A stretch of 64,000 nucleotides of DNA from Oscillospiraceae bacterium (GTDB taxonomy: Bacteria > Bacillota > Clostridia > Oscillospirales > WRJC01): NCBI GenBank assembly GCA_009783265.1, contig WRHM01000003.1, positions 151,863-215,862 on the forward strand, in the 5' to 3' direction. Numbering within the stretch: position 1 is the stretch's first letter; every line of letters starts with the position of its first letter. The notes beneath the pieces were generated by a model. It did no database searches. It was not told the origin of the DNA and worked only from the letters and a program-made list of their open reading frames with translations. The position numbers were made by a program, and so were the translations under genes. Shown here piece after piece: positions 16,718-25,739 of this stretch.

Positions 16718-16950
16718 TACGCGGAAACCTCCACATTCATACTAACTATACGTTCTATCTCAAGTTTTATTTTAATTTCGCCGCTATAGCCAAGTTCATT
16801 TTCTGCTATATCACCCATGGCGATTTTCACTCTTTCAAGCAGCGCGTCAAACGAGCCATGGTCTAAAGTCAAAGCAAACTTGTCGCAGGACGATGTCGCA
16901 AGCCAAATCTTTTCGTCATCGTACCATGTAAATTTTACTGTAAATTCCAT
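16717..16950 (-). CDS. DUF1902-type antitoxin of the HicA module
   Basis: The 77-aa protein opens with FTVKFTWYDDEKIWLATSSCDKF, matching the beta-strand 'W-DEE--VW-ATS' pattern of DUF1902 proteins, a HicB-like partial RNase H fold used as antitoxin. It precedes hicA and overlaps it by one base, the usual antitoxin-first order of this subtype. No separate DNA-binding domain is visible. GGAGG lies upstream of the start (16965-16969). Confidence 0.82.
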   Translation of the reverse strand: MEFTVKFTWYDDEKIWLATSSCDKFALTLDHGSFDALLERVKIAMGDIAENELGYSGEIKIKLEIERIVSMNVEVSA

Positions 16951-16977
16951 TATAATTTCCTCCTGTTAAATATATAT

Positions 16978-19305
16978 TTATTCTTCCGTTTCCTGTCTGT
17001 CTTTCTCTGGCATCTCCCGTTTTTCCTGATAACCGCAGCTTTCTTTGTTATAGCAATAAACAAAATCCTTGCCTTTTTTATGCAGCATAAGACCGCCGCA
17101 CTTCGGGCATTTTTCTTTTACAGGCATGTCCCAGACTGAAAATTTGCACTCCGGATATTTTTCGCAGGAATAAAAATACATCTTGTTTTTGCCGCGTTTC
17201 CTCAGTATTTTCGCGCCGCATACCGGACAGTTTGCGTTTTCTATCTCATCGTTTATAGGCTTTGTGTTTTTGCACTTAGGATAATTCGAACAGGCGTAAA
17301 AATTCCCGTACCTTCCTCTTCTTATAACCATGAATTCACCGCATAAATCGCATTTTATATCAGTTTTCTGGACTTCTGCTTTTTCTTCTTTTTTTATTAT
17401 ATTGCCGTCTTTGTCCAGCGGCATAGTAAATTTGCATTCGGGATAACTCGGACAAGCGGCAAACTTCCCGAATCTGCCGTTTTTGACTATTAATTTTTTG
17501 CCGCAGTTTTCGCATAAATAATCTATTTCAGCGTCGGGGACGACTATCTCTTCTTTTCCTATGTTTATTTCAGCCTCGTCAAGGCTTTTGCTGAAACCCA
17601 CATAAAATTTATCCAATACGCTTATATAATCAACCCTGCCGTCTTCTATCTCGTCGAAATCCTCTTCCATTTTAGCCGTGAACCCGTAATTTACTATATC
17701 CTGAAAATTATTCTTCATGACATTTGTCGTAATTTCGCCCAACAGAGTGGGCTTTAACGCTTTGCCCTCCCGCTCGACATATCCCCGCTGCAATATAGTC
17801 GTAAGAGTCGGCGCGTAAGTACTCGGCCTGCCTATGCCCTGTTCTTTTAATGTTTTAATAAGAGTTGCTTCTGTATATCTGAACGGGGGCTGCGTGAAAT
17901 TTTGCGTATGCGTCAATTTATTAAAACCGAGTTTTTCGCCGTCGTTCAATTCAGGCAGTTTTTTTTCTTTGCTGTCAAAATTATCTGAATTATCAAAATT
18001 GTCTTTGTCGCTTTTTTTATCGCTTTCGTCTAAAATTTCTTCATATATAGCTAAATATCCGGGGAATTTGATCGTATATCCCGAGGCTTTAAATATATAC
18101 CCGTTAGCAATTATATCTGCGTTGACAGTATCCAGAACAGCCGATTGCATCTGGCTTGCGAGAAATCTTTCCCAAATTAATTTATATATTTTATACTGAT
18201 CCTGAGAGAGAGATTTTTTTATAATTTCGGGATCATAATCTTTCATGTGCGAAGGGCGTATGGCTTCATGCGCGTCCTGCGCGTTTTTTTCGTTTGTTTT
18301 ATATTCTTTCGGGGATTCCGGATAAAACTTTTCGCCGTATTTGTCTAATATATATTCTTTCGCGCCTTCTCTCGCCTCGTCTGATATCCTCACAGAATCC
18401 GTTCTCATATAAGTTATAAGCCCCTGAACTCCGGTTTTCCCTCCGAGATTTATCCCTTCGTATAATTCCTGCGCGGCTCTTGTTGTCCTGCTTGACTGGA
18501 AATTAAATTTTTTATTTGCCTCCTGCAGCAGAGTCGCCGTAGTAAAAGGCGGTGCGGGAGCTTTATATCTCACTCCTTTTTTAATATTTTTGACAATATA
18601 TTCCGCGCCTTTGAGATCATTTAAAATTTTATTCGTCTCTTGTTCGCCTGCAAGATTAATCCTGCCTTTTTCGTTTCCGAAAAATCTTGCCTCGAAGTTT
18701 TTGTTCTGTGAATTAAACAAGTCGGCGACTATATTCCAGTATTCTTCGGGCTTGAAGCAGCGTATCTCCTCTTCCCTGTCTACAATAAGCCGCGTCGCGA
18801 CAGACTGCACGCGCCCGGCAGATAATCCGCTTTTTACGTTTTTCCATAAAAACGGGCTGATTTTATAACCAACGAGCCTGTCTATTATTCTTCTTGCCTG
18901 CTGGGCGTCAACGAGATTCATATCTAAAGGACGAGGGCTTTTTATGCCGTTTTTGACTGCCGTTTTTGTGATTTCGTTAAACGATATACGTTTTGCCTTG
19001 TCGGTTTCGATCCCCAGAATTGCGGCTAAATGCCATGCTATGGCTTCGCCCTCTCTGTCCGGGTCTGTCGCCAGAAATATATTTTCCGCGCCTTTAGTTT
19101 CTTTTTTCAAATCTTTAATTATATCGCCCTTGTCCCGCATATTTATATACCGGACTTGAAAATTATTTTCAACGTCAACCCCAAGCTTGCTTTTTGGCAA
19201 ATCCCGGACGTGCCCTTTTGACGCTATAACTTTATAATTGCTTCCCAGATAACCTTTTACCGTGTTCGCTTTTGCCGGCGATTCCATTATAACTATATTT
19301 TTCAT
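16978..19305 (-). CDS. topA: DNA topoisomerase I
   Basis: The 775-aa type IA topoisomerase has a TOPRIM domain (NIVIMESPAKA at 3-13, DPDREGEAIAWH at about 82-93), the active-site tyrosine near residue 298 in GLITYMRTDSVRIS, and four C-terminal four-cysteine zinc ribbons, each opening with a CxxCG pair (CENCG, CDLCG, CPVCG, CPKCG). It relaxes negative supercoils. A stretch rich in Lys/Asp/Ser (DESDKKSDKDNFDNSDNFDSK) interrupts the core near residues 430-450 and looks like a disordered insertion. Order dprA-topA-(trmFO) is the normal Firmicutes arrangement. Confidence 0.97.
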   Translation of the reverse strand: MKNIVIMESPAKANTVKGYLGSNYKVIASKGHVRDLPKSKLGVDVENNFQVRYINMRDKGDIIKDLKKETKGAENIFLATDPDREGEAIAWHLAAILGIETDKAKRISFNEITKTAVKNGIKSPRPLDMNLVDAQQARRIIDRLVGYKISPFLWKNVKSGLSAGRVQSVATRLIVDREEEIRCFKPEEYWNIVADLFNSQNKNFEARFFGNEKGRINLAGEQETNKILNDLKGAEYIVKNIKKGVRYKAPAPPFTTATLLQEANKKFNFQSSRTTRAAQELYEGINLGGKTGVQGLITYMRTDSVRISDEAREGAKEYILDKYGEKFYPESPKEYKTNEKNAQDAHEAIRPSHMKDYDPEIIKKSLSQDQYKIYKLIWERFLASQMQSAVLDTVNADIIANGYIFKASGYTIKFPGYLAIYEEILDESDKKSDKDNFDNSDNFDSKEKKLPELNDGEKLGFNKLTHTQNFTQPPFRYTEATLIKTLKEQGIGRPSTYAPTLTTILQRGYVEREGKALKPTLLGEITTNVMKNNFQDIVNYGFTAKMEEDFDEIEDGRVDYISVLDKFYVGFSKSLDEAEINIGKEEIVVPDAEIDYLCENCGKKLIVKNGRFGKFAACPSYPECKFTMPLDKDGNIIKKEEKAEVQKTDIKCDLCGEFMVIRRGRYGNFYACSNYPKCKNTKPINDEIENANCPVCGAKILRKRGKNKMYFYSCEKYPECKFSVWDMPVKEKCPKCGGLMLHKKGKDFVYCYNKESCGYQEKREMPEKDRQETEE

Positions 19306-19396
19306 AATTTTATTATCAAAATCCTCCGCTGTTTATTATTTTTATATATTTTATACGAACGCGCAACGCGCGTTCCCGCGATTTTATTTATTTGAT

Positions 19397-20719
19397 TTAA
19401 AGGCTCAGGAAACTGTCGCTTATTTTATAATAATCTCCCGGAAGGGACGTTATTATTCCGTAAAGTTCAAGAAAAGTGAGAGTATTCATTACTTCGGATA
19501 TTGTCATTCCGGTCTCTATATCATTAGCGTGAAGTTTTTCGTTTCTTTTTGCGTGAAACGCCTCGAAAACCCTGAGTTCCGTATCGTTTAGAATTATTTT
19601 CAGGGCCGAAAGCTTTTCCGAAAGGCTGACTTCCGGTTTATTTTCCTGATTTATTTTATCTTCTTCTTTTTTAATTCCCGTGTTTTGCGATTTGATTTTG
19701 TCCGATAATTTATTTACGATTTTTTTATTATAATTCCTGTCTTTTTTATTCTCTTTGCTTTCTTTATTTTCATAATAACTGCTTTTATTTTTATAAAACC
19801 ATGTGTTTTCGATATTTATCCTGTGACTGTAAATATGCTCGTATTCAGATAAAATATCATAAGCCTCAGTCACTATCCCTGCCTGGTCTTTAAGTAAACT
19901 GTTTGCACCCCTGCTGTTATGGGCGTTTATATTGCCGGGTACGGCGTATAATTCCCGGCCCTGAAACAACGCTGTTTTAGCCGTGATCAACGCCCCGCTC
20001 CTAAAATCCGCCTCGACCACAAGAACAGCCTGAGATAATCCGCTTATTATCCTGTTCCTGACCGGGAAGTGAAATCCCTTAGGCTCAGTTCCCGGGGGAT
20101 ATTCTGTCATAACCAGCCCTTTTTCTATAATTTTATCCATTAGGTTTTTATTTTCCAACGGATAAACCCTGTCTATACCGCACCCGAAAACAGCAACAGT
20201 AAAACCTCCCGCAATCAAACAGCCTTTATGAGACGCAGAATCAATACCTTCGGCCATGCCGCTCACTATAATTGCCCCGCACGACGCAAGCTCCCTCGCT
20301 AATTCATAAGCAGTCTTTTTTCCGTAATCCGTCATTTTTCTTGTGCCGACCATCGCTATGCATAAATTATCGTCTATATCCGGCAGTTTACCTTTATAAT
20401 ACAAAACAACCGGAAAAGCCCTTACGCTTCTCAGCCGCTTAGGATATAATTTGCTGTCGCAGTTTAATACAGACACATTATTTTTCGCGCAAAACTCAAG
20501 TATTTTTTCGGCATCCGCCGTATCTTTGTTGCACAGCCTGTCAAAAATGCTTTCTTCCATATCTATTAAATCGCATTTTTCTTTTAATTCATCTTTTTCA
20601 GCCGAATATATTTTTTCGGCTGTTTCAAATATACCCAAAAGTTTCTGCGGCGCCGCGCTTCCCGCGCCGCAAGCGAGAGCCAGCCATATATAATATAAAT
20701 CTCCGCCCATTTTTTTCAT
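19397..20719 (-). CDS. dprA: DNA processing protein DprA
   Basis: The 440-aa product has the DprA Rossmann domain: VGTRKMTDYGKK, IVSGMAEGIDSASHKGCL, FGCGIDRVYP, GFHFPVRNRIISGLS, SGALITAKTALFQGRELYAVPG and GANSLLKDQAGIV. A charged linker (about 295-355) joins it to a C-terminal winged helix (LNDTELRVFEAFHAKR...ISEVMNTLTFLELYGII). DprA loads RecA on incoming single-stranded DNA during transformation and also occurs widely in non-competent bacteria. It starts 18 nt after the upstream methyltransferase gene. Confidence 0.95.
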   Translation of the reverse strand: MKKMGGDLYYIWLALACGAGSAAPQKLLGIFETAEKIYSAEKDELKEKCDLIDMEESIFDRLCNKDTADAEKILEFCAKNNVSVLNCDSKLYPKRLRSVRAFPVVLYYKGKLPDIDDNLCIAMVGTRKMTDYGKKTAYELARELASCGAIIVSGMAEGIDSASHKGCLIAGGFTVAVFGCGIDRVYPLENKNLMDKIIEKGLVMTEYPPGTEPKGFHFPVRNRIISGLSQAVLVVEADFRSGALITAKTALFQGRELYAVPGNINAHNSRGANSLLKDQAGIVTEAYDILSEYEHIYSHRINIENTWFYKNKSSYYENKESKENKKDRNYNKKIVNKLSDKIKSQNTGIKKEEDKINQENKPEVSLSEKLSALKIILNDTELRVFEAFHAKRNEKLHANDIETGMTISEVMNTLTFLELYGIITSLPGDYYKISDSFLSL

Positions 20720-20737
20720 TCTCCTGTTTTTAATTAA

Positions 20738-21532
20738 TTATTTCAATTCCATCCCTTTTCTCATCTCCCACAAAACAATCGCCGCCGCGACCGATACATT
20801 CAACGATTCACTGTTCTGATTTATCGGTATAATTATTTTTTCATCGCATATACTCACAATTCCCCCGTCAATACCGTTTCCCTCGTTACCGAAAACCACT
20901 GCTGTTTTTGAATTAAATTCAACTTCGTCTATCGAACGGGAATTTTTATCCAGATGCGCAGCAAATATATTATATCCGTTTTTTTTGAGATTTGCAATAT
21001 CTGTTTCTATATTTTTACTTATTTTTATATTCTGCCGGAAAACCGCACCCATTGCGGCCCTCTGTGTTTTTCCTGAATATATGTCCGCGCAGTCTTCTGA
21101 TAAAATAATATCAATACCGCAAACCGCGTTTGCAGTTCTTATAACAGTGCCGACATTTCCGGGGTCTCTTACTGAATTTAATATAATCACCGGTTTTTCG
21201 TATGATAATATTATATCTTCCCCCGGCTTTTCAATAACGCACATAACTCCCTGAAACGCTTCTTCGTCCGTGATCTTTTTATAAACTTCGCTTGTCACGG
21301 TCACAACTGAGGCATTTTGGGGTAACTTGGGTAACGAGAAATCAAAAGCAAATTCCTCTAAAATAATTATATATCTTATATTTTTTCTGTATGTCGAATT
21401 AAAAACTTCTTTAAAAAGTTTTATTCCCTCAACATAAAAAAGCCCGGTTTGGTTTCTGTATTTCTTTTGCTTTAACTTGCATATTTCCGTTATAAAATTA
21501 TTATTCCTGCCGGATATAAATTTCTCACTCAC
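20738..21532 (-). CDS. SpoU/TrmH-family RNA 2'-O-ribose methyltransferase (RlmB-like)
   Basis: The 264-aa SPOUT methyltransferase has an N-terminal substrate-binding domain (KQKKYRNQTGLFYVEGIKLFKE) and the three knot motifs: LNSVRDPGNVGTVIRTANAVCG, AVVFGNEGNGID and IPINQNSESLNVSVAAAIVLWEM. Enzymes of this class methylate ribose 2'-OH in rRNA or tRNA using S-adenosylmethionine. The exact nucleotide cannot be told from sequence. It is followed by dprA in the same operon. Confidence 0.88.
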   Translation of the reverse strand: MSEKFISGRNNNFITEICKLKQKKYRNQTGLFYVEGIKLFKEVFNSTYRKNIRYIIILEEFAFDFSLPKLPQNASVVTVTSEVYKKITDEEAFQGVMCVIEKPGEDIILSYEKPVIILNSVRDPGNVGTVIRTANAVCGIDIILSEDCADIYSGKTQRAAMGAVFRQNIKISKNIETDIANLKKNGYNIFAAHLDKNSRSIDEVEFNSKTAVVFGNEGNGIDGGIVSICDEKIIIPINQNSESLNVSVAAAIVLWEMRKGMELK

Positions 21533-21563
21533 AATATTTTCCCGCGCCTTTTAAATTTTATCA

Positions 21564-21586
21564 GGGGCAGACACTAAGTCTGCCCC
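21564..21586. terminator. Hairpin between secD and the SpoU methyltransferase gene
   Basis: GGGGCAGAC (21564-21572) and GTCTGCCCC (21578-21586) form a perfect 9-bp stem with a 5-nt loop. Neither strand has a clean T-run after it, so termination is only possible. It may be another G/C-run repeat remnant like those seen elsewhere in the window. Confidence 0.5.
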
Positions 21587-21607
21587 CACAAATATATAGT
21601 TTTTATT

Positions 21608-22861
21608 TTAAAGCCCGTAAAGCCTGCCGTTAGTTATATTCATACGGACAATCTGGTTCAGCAGCCATCTTGTCACCGTTATCGCCGTAAACATCGATAT
21701 AATAACGCCCATAAATAAAGTCACCGCAAATCCGATAATAGGCCCGGAGCCGAAAATCCAGAGTACGACGGCCGCGATTAGCGTAGTTATATTAGAATCC
21801 ACAATAGCCGTAAACGCTCTGTGAAATCCTCCGCTTACCGATGCTTTTATAGTCTTCCCGCTCCTTAGTTCTTCTTTGACTCTTTCAAATATTATTACGT
21901 TAGCGTCAACTGCCATACCTACGGATAAAATAATTCCCGCAATTCCCGGCAGGGATAAATTCGCCTGCGTTATAACAAGAGTAACGCCAATTATCGCAAT
22001 ATAAGCAACAAGTGCTATCGATGCGATAAATCCCGGGAGCCTGTAATAAACCGTCATAAAAATCATTACTAAAATTATGCCTATAAGTCCGGCTATAAGA
22101 CTTGTCTCAAGCGATTTTTCCCCAAGCATAGGGCCCGTAGCGGTCAACTGGACGTCTTTTAACGCAAAAGGCAGCTGCCCCGCCGAGATTATCCCCGCGT
22201 AATATTCAGCGCCGGCCCTGTCATATCCTCCCGTTATCATGCAGCTATCGGTGTTTAACTCTTTTTCAACCGAAGGCCTCATCATAAGATTGTCGTCGAG
22301 ATATATCGCAATATAATTTTCGCTTGTCGAAGATTTTGCCGCCGCAATTCTCGTAGCTTCCGCCCATTTTGAAACAGCTTCGGGTCTAAGTTTTAAGCTT
22401 ATAAAATATTCGTTCCCGTAGCCTCTCGCGTCGCCGAAAGACGCTACCGCGCTTTCTATATCTTTTCCGTCCATCACTATATTTCCGTCAGAATCCCTGA
22501 ATTCAAGAACTGCGTTTGCGCCAAGCATTTTTACCGCTTCTTCGGGGTCTGATATTCCGGGTATCTCAACGAGAATCTGGTTTATTCCGCTTGCCGCAAC
22601 TGTGGCTTCAGAATAATTGAGCATATCTAAGCGTCCCTGTATCATTGCCACAGCCGAATTAATTTCATCGCGCGAAGGCGTTTCATTTGTGTCAGCCTCA
22701 TATAAAATAGCCGACCCTCCGGCAAGGTCAAGTCCCAGCCTTATCCCCCCTTCGTCAAAAACTCCCGGTATTCCCCACACCCTGATCCCAAAAACCGCTA
22801 TCGAGAGCAGGCATAAAATAGACACTATCACAAGGGCAAAAGTTATTATACTCTTTTTCAT
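21608..22861 (-). CDS. secD: Protein translocase subunit SecD
   Basis: The 417-aa product has a first membrane segment at about 7-27 and the family motif LGLDLAGGSAILYEAD. A periplasmic/extracellular P1 domain follows, with ILVEIPGISDPEEA, and a C-terminal five-helix RND-like region (from about 245) has GIAGIILSVGMAVDANVIIFERVKEELRSGK. SecD with SecF uses the proton motive force to help release secreted proteins. No secF or secDF fusion follows: the next gene is a SpoU methyltransferase. A promoter is visible upstream (23020-23049). Confidence 0.95.
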   Translation of the reverse strand: MKKSIITFALVIVSILCLLSIAVFGIRVWGIPGVFDEGGIRLGLDLAGGSAILYEADTNETPSRDEINSAVAMIQGRLDMLNYSEATVAASGINQILVEIPGISDPEEAVKMLGANAVLEFRDSDGNIVMDGKDIESAVASFGDARGYGNEYFISLKLRPEAVSKWAEATRIAAAKSSTSENYIAIYLDDNLMMRPSVEKELNTDSCMITGGYDRAGAEYYAGIISAGQLPFALKDVQLTATGPMLGEKSLETSLIAGLIGIILVMIFMTVYYRLPGFIASIALVAYIAIIGVTLVITQANLSLPGIAGIILSVGMAVDANVIIFERVKEELRSGKTIKASVSGGFHRAFTAIVDSNITTLIAAVVLWIFGSGPIIGFAVTLFMGVIISMFTAITVTRWLLNQIVRMNITNGRLYGL

Positions 22862-22939
22862 TTTAATTAATTCCTCCGCGTTATTATCCGGTCTGTATTT
22901 TTTTGCGTGCCGATTCTTAAATATTTTTTATTTTCATAT

Positions 22940-22967
22940 CATTTAATTATATATATATAATTAAATG
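22940..22967. repeat. Perfect 28-nt AT palindrome in the secD leader
   Basis: The sequence from CATTTAATTATATA to its exact reverse complement TATATAATTAAATG forms a perfect palindrome. It lies about 55 nt downstream of the predicted secD -10 box, so it would be in the 5' untranslated region or act as a protein-binding site. AT-rich context makes chance occurrence possible. Confidence 0.45.
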
Positions 22968-23019
22968 CAAAAAATATATAAAATAATAAAATTTTGGCAG
23001 ACATTAAGCAGCAAATTTT

Positions 23020-23049
23020 ATTATAACATACTCATTCTGCAAAAGTCAA
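23020..23049 (-). promoter_or_regulatory. Predicted sigma-A promoter for secD
   Basis: On the minus strand TTGACT (23044-23049) and TATAAT (23020-23025) are separated by 18 nt. The only gene downstream is secD, giving a leader of about 150 nt. Confidence 0.65.
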
Positions 23050-23121
23050 TGATTTTTTTTGTTAATTATAGGTGAAATATTGAAAATTTTTTGTATAATT
23101 TGTTATTTTTCCAAAAATCCC

Positions 23122-23150
23122 TTGACTTTATAATAAATTTAGTATATTAT
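23122..23150 (+). promoter_or_regulatory. Predicted sigma-A promoter for the natAB operon
   Basis: TTGACT (23122-23127) and TATTAT (23145-23150) are separated by 17 nt. The inverted repeat at 23167-23201 lies just after the expected transcription start. The leader to the natA start is about 205 nt. Confidence 0.6.
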
Positions 23151-23166
23151 ATTATTATACAGTCGA

Positions 23167-23201
23167 GTAAATTATATTTACCATGAGTAAATATAATTTA
23201 C
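23167..23201. promoter_or_regulatory. Probable operator: 15-bp perfect inverted repeat before natAB
   Basis: GTAAATTATATTTAC (23167-23181) is followed after CATGA by its exact reverse complement GTAAATATAATTTAC (23187-23201). Each arm is itself a near-palindrome with GTAAAT/ATTTAC half-sites, giving four half-sites. A further GGTAAATACC lies near 23250. Position just downstream of a promoter fits a repressor operator. The regulator is not encoded nearby. Confidence 0.55.
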
Positions 23202-23361
23202 CATCGTGAGTTCTCCGAGTGTTTCGCGATATATTTTATTCATTGTAAAGGTAAATACCTTGTCAAATTTTAATAAACCGTAAAGTGTTTTGCCTTGACA
23301 GAGCATAAATAAATACACAAAAATAACAATATTATTTTTATAAATTTTAGGAGTGATATTA

Positions 23362-24111
23362 TTGCCAAAATTGCTTGAAATCAAAAACGTAAAAAAATCA
23401 TACGGCAAAAAAGAAGCCGTCAAGGGCATTTCGTTTGAAGTCGGCGAAGGTGAAATCTTCGCGCTCATAGGACCTAACGGAGCGGGTAAAACCACTACAT
23501 TAAGAATGATTTCAACGCTTATAGAAATAAACGACGGCCAGATTCTCCTCGGAGACATAGACGTTAAAAAAAATCCCGCGAAAGCCAGAGAACTATTAAC
23601 ATATCTTCCCGATGAAGCCGGAGCTTATAAAAATATGACCGGCATAAATTATCTTAAATTCATGGCGGAGTTATGCACAAATTCAGCCGAAGAACAAAAA
23701 AAGTCAGTAGATTACGCAGTTTCTGTCTGTTCTTCACTCGGCGACGCGATTTATGATAAAATCAAAACTTACAGCAAAGGCATGATGAGAAAGCTGTTAA
23801 TTGCACGAGCAGTCATGACAAGGCCGAAGCTCGCGATATTAGACGAACCCACAAGCGGACTTGATATAATCAACGGGCTGGAAGTCAGAAATTTTATAAA
23901 ATCGCTCACAGAAACCGGAATGAGCGTGCTTTTATCGAGCCACAACATGCTTGAAATAGACTATGTCTCTGACAGGGTCGCCATAATCGACAAAGGTATA
24001 ATTTACGCAATCGGCACGCCTAAAGAACTAAAAGAAAAATACGAGGCTCAAAATCTTGAAGAAGTATTTGTAAAATGCGTAAAGGAGGTCGAGGGCAGCC
24101 GTGAAGAATAA
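23362..24111 (+). CDS. ABC transporter ATP-binding protein (NatA-like)
   Basis: The chosen start is TTG at 23362, with AGGAG 8 nt upstream; the GTG at 23353 overlaps that ribosome site. The 249-aa ATPase has Walker A GPNGAGKTTT near residue 38, the signature YSKGMMRKL, Walker B LAILDEPTSGLD and the H-loop LLSSHNM. It overlaps the permease gene by 11 nt. NatA/DrrA-type ATPases drive sodium, drug or polymer export; the substrate is not evident. Confidence 0.92.
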   Translation: MPKLLEIKNVKKSYGKKEAVKGISFEVGEGEIFALIGPNGAGKTTTLRMISTLIEINDGQILLGDIDVKKNPAKARELLTYLPDEAGAYKNMTGINYLKFMAELCTNSAEEQKKSVDYAVSVCSSLGDAIYDKIKTYSKGMMRKLLIARAVMTRPKLAILDEPTSGLDIINGLEVRNFIKSLTETGMSVLLSSHNMLEIDYVSDRVAIIDKGIIYAIGTPKELKEKYEAQNLEEVFVKCVKEVEGSREE

Positions 24112-25516
24112 ATTTTTTGTAATATTTAAAAAAGAATTGAAAGACCTTATAACTGTCCAGACTTTGTTTCCTCTTGTATTAATATTTGTCCTTTTTTACT
24201 TTCTGGGAAATATGATGCCCTCTCTGATAAGCGACGACACAGTCACAATCCAGTCAGAACAAACCGACCAGAGCGGACAAACTTCTGAAGTTGAGATAAC
24301 CGTTTCTAAAAATTCAATGATAGGATTTATAGATTACGACAAGTCCGAGCTTTCAGATTATATTTACGTCAATCTGCCGACAAGGGGAATAACCCCGATA
24401 ATCCCGAAATCGTCAAACCCGGAAGAAGCGATGACCGAACTTGAAACTTATAATTTAAACGGCGAGGAAATAAAAATCCAGTCGCTTATCGTGATACCTG
24501 AAGGTCTTGACGCAAAACTCAGGGCGGGAGAATACGTTTCCATTGACGCGTATTCGTCGATAGATTCATTTGGATTGACTTCGATGATCGCCGGTGCTTC
24601 GGCGCAGACTGCTATAGGCTCGATAAATTCTGTTTTAACGCGGGAATTGTTTGATTTATACGGCGGCGACCCAAGCATAGATATAAATTATATAAACTAT
24701 CCGGTATATTCCAACGATTATACTTATTTAAACAGTAAAACCGAAAAAGTAAACGCGACTATGGTTTTAAGTTATGTTTCCTCACAGACAATGTTTATAC
24801 CTATAATAATAATGCTTATATTAATGATGGCTTCCCAGATGATAGCGGGCTCTATAGTGAACGAAAAAACAGACAAAACCCTTGAGACACTTATGACCGC
24901 CCCGATGAACCGAATGTCTGTGCTGCTCGCTAAAGTTCTGGCAGCGGCGATTTACGCTATAATATACGCCGTCGTGTTCAGTATATCCAATAATAATTTT
25001 ATGGGCAGTATGGCCGGCGGCGATATATATCCCGAAGGATTTGCCGCAACTCTTGAAACATTCGGCATAACGTTTAATATTACTACTCTGGCTATAGTTG
25101 GCGTGCAGTTGTTTTTGTCAGTTTTATGCGGGCTTGCGATTTCACTGCTTATAGGCATGATGATAGAAGATATTAAATCGCTTCAGGCATATCTTATCCC
25201 GATTATATTTGCCGTAATGATACCGTATTTCTTATCGATGTTTCTTGATATAAACACATTGCCGCTGATTGCGAAAATTCTTGTATATGCGATACCGTTT
25301 ACACATACGTACACAGCCTTTACAAATATATTCGTGCAAAATTACACGCTGCTTATCTTCGGAGCGATATATCAGGCGATATTTGTCGCGATACTGCTCA
25401 CGGTTGCCGTGAGGATATTTAATTCAGATAAATTATTCACGCTCGGTCAGATCATGAAAAAGAAACCGGGCAAAAAGAACGGTTCTTTCTCCATCGGAAA
25501 ATGGAGGATAGGATAA
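24101..25516 (+). CDS. ABC-2 type exporter permease (NatB-like)
   Basis: The 471-aa permease has one N-terminal membrane helix (about 20-40), a large extracytoplasmic loop to about 225, then five to six helices to about 445 and a basic tail. MASQMIAGSIVNEKTDKTLETLMTAPMNRMSVLLAKV is the hallmark coupling-helix region of ABC-2/NatB permeases (only partly quoted here as key residues E-K-T-L-E-L-T-P). It forms one transporter with the upstream ATPase. A GCCGTC...GACGGC hairpin follows the stop codon. Confidence 0.88.
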   Translation: MKNKFFVIFKKELKDLITVQTLFPLVLIFVLFYFLGNMMPSLISDDTVTIQSEQTDQSGQTSEVEITVSKNSMIGFIDYDKSELSDYIYVNLPTRGITPIIPKSSNPEEAMTELETYNLNGEEIKIQSLIVIPEGLDAKLRAGEYVSIDAYSSIDSFGLTSMIAGASAQTAIGSINSVLTRELFDLYGGDPSIDINYINYPVYSNDYTYLNSKTEKVNATMVLSYVSSQTMFIPIIIMLILMMASQMIAGSIVNEKTDKTLETLMTAPMNRMSVLLAKVLAAAIYAIIYAVVFSISNNNFMGSMAGGDIYPEGFAATLETFGITFNITTLAIVGVQLFLSVLCGLAISLLIGMMIEDIKSLQAYLIPIIFAVMIPYFLSMFLDINTLPLIAKILVYAIPFTHTYTAFTNIFVQNYTLLIFGAIYQAIFVAILLTVAVRIFNSDKLFTLGQIMKKKPGKKNGSFSIGKWRIG

Positions 25517-25699
25517 GAAGCCGTCACCGTCAGCAGAGACGGCAAAAATCAAATAAGCTTTCATCTTAGTAGGGGCGGCTGCATAGGGTCGCAAAAGTGA
25601 ATCAAACAGCAGGTTCGCGGGTGAACTTAACTGTGGTCGTTCCCTACACTCCCCAAAAAATAATCAAGTTTTTATATAAATAACATACGGAATTTAATC

Positions 25700-25731
25700 T
25701 GTAGGGAACGCCGCCCCCGGCGTTCCCTGCA
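25700..25731. repeat. Short palindromic repeat (TGTAGGGAACGCC family)
   Basis: TGTAGGGAACGCC and GGCGTTCCCTGCA flank a central GCCCCC. The arms match the first part of the perfect element at 41259-41344 almost base for base. A second, more degraded G/C-rich stretch (about 25569-25655, with CGTTCCCTACA) lies upstream. Together they fill the natB-gpmI convergent gap and may also serve as a bidirectional terminator. Confidence 0.65.
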
Positions 25732-25739
25732 AAATCGCA

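Larger units (their letters stand above)
22862..23361. other. Divergent control region between secD and natA
   Basis: This 500-nt region has no convincing gene. It holds a 28-nt palindrome, a minus-strand promoter for secD, a plus-strand promoter, a large inverted repeat and the natA ribosome binding site. Frames crossing it are short and lack start signals. It is strongly AT-rich. The individual sites are listed separately. Confidence 0.7.

Noticed and set aside
23178..23558. 126-aa minus-strand ORF across natA start
   Set aside because: It is antisense to the ATP-binding domain and has no ribosome site; the region contains a promoter and operator.
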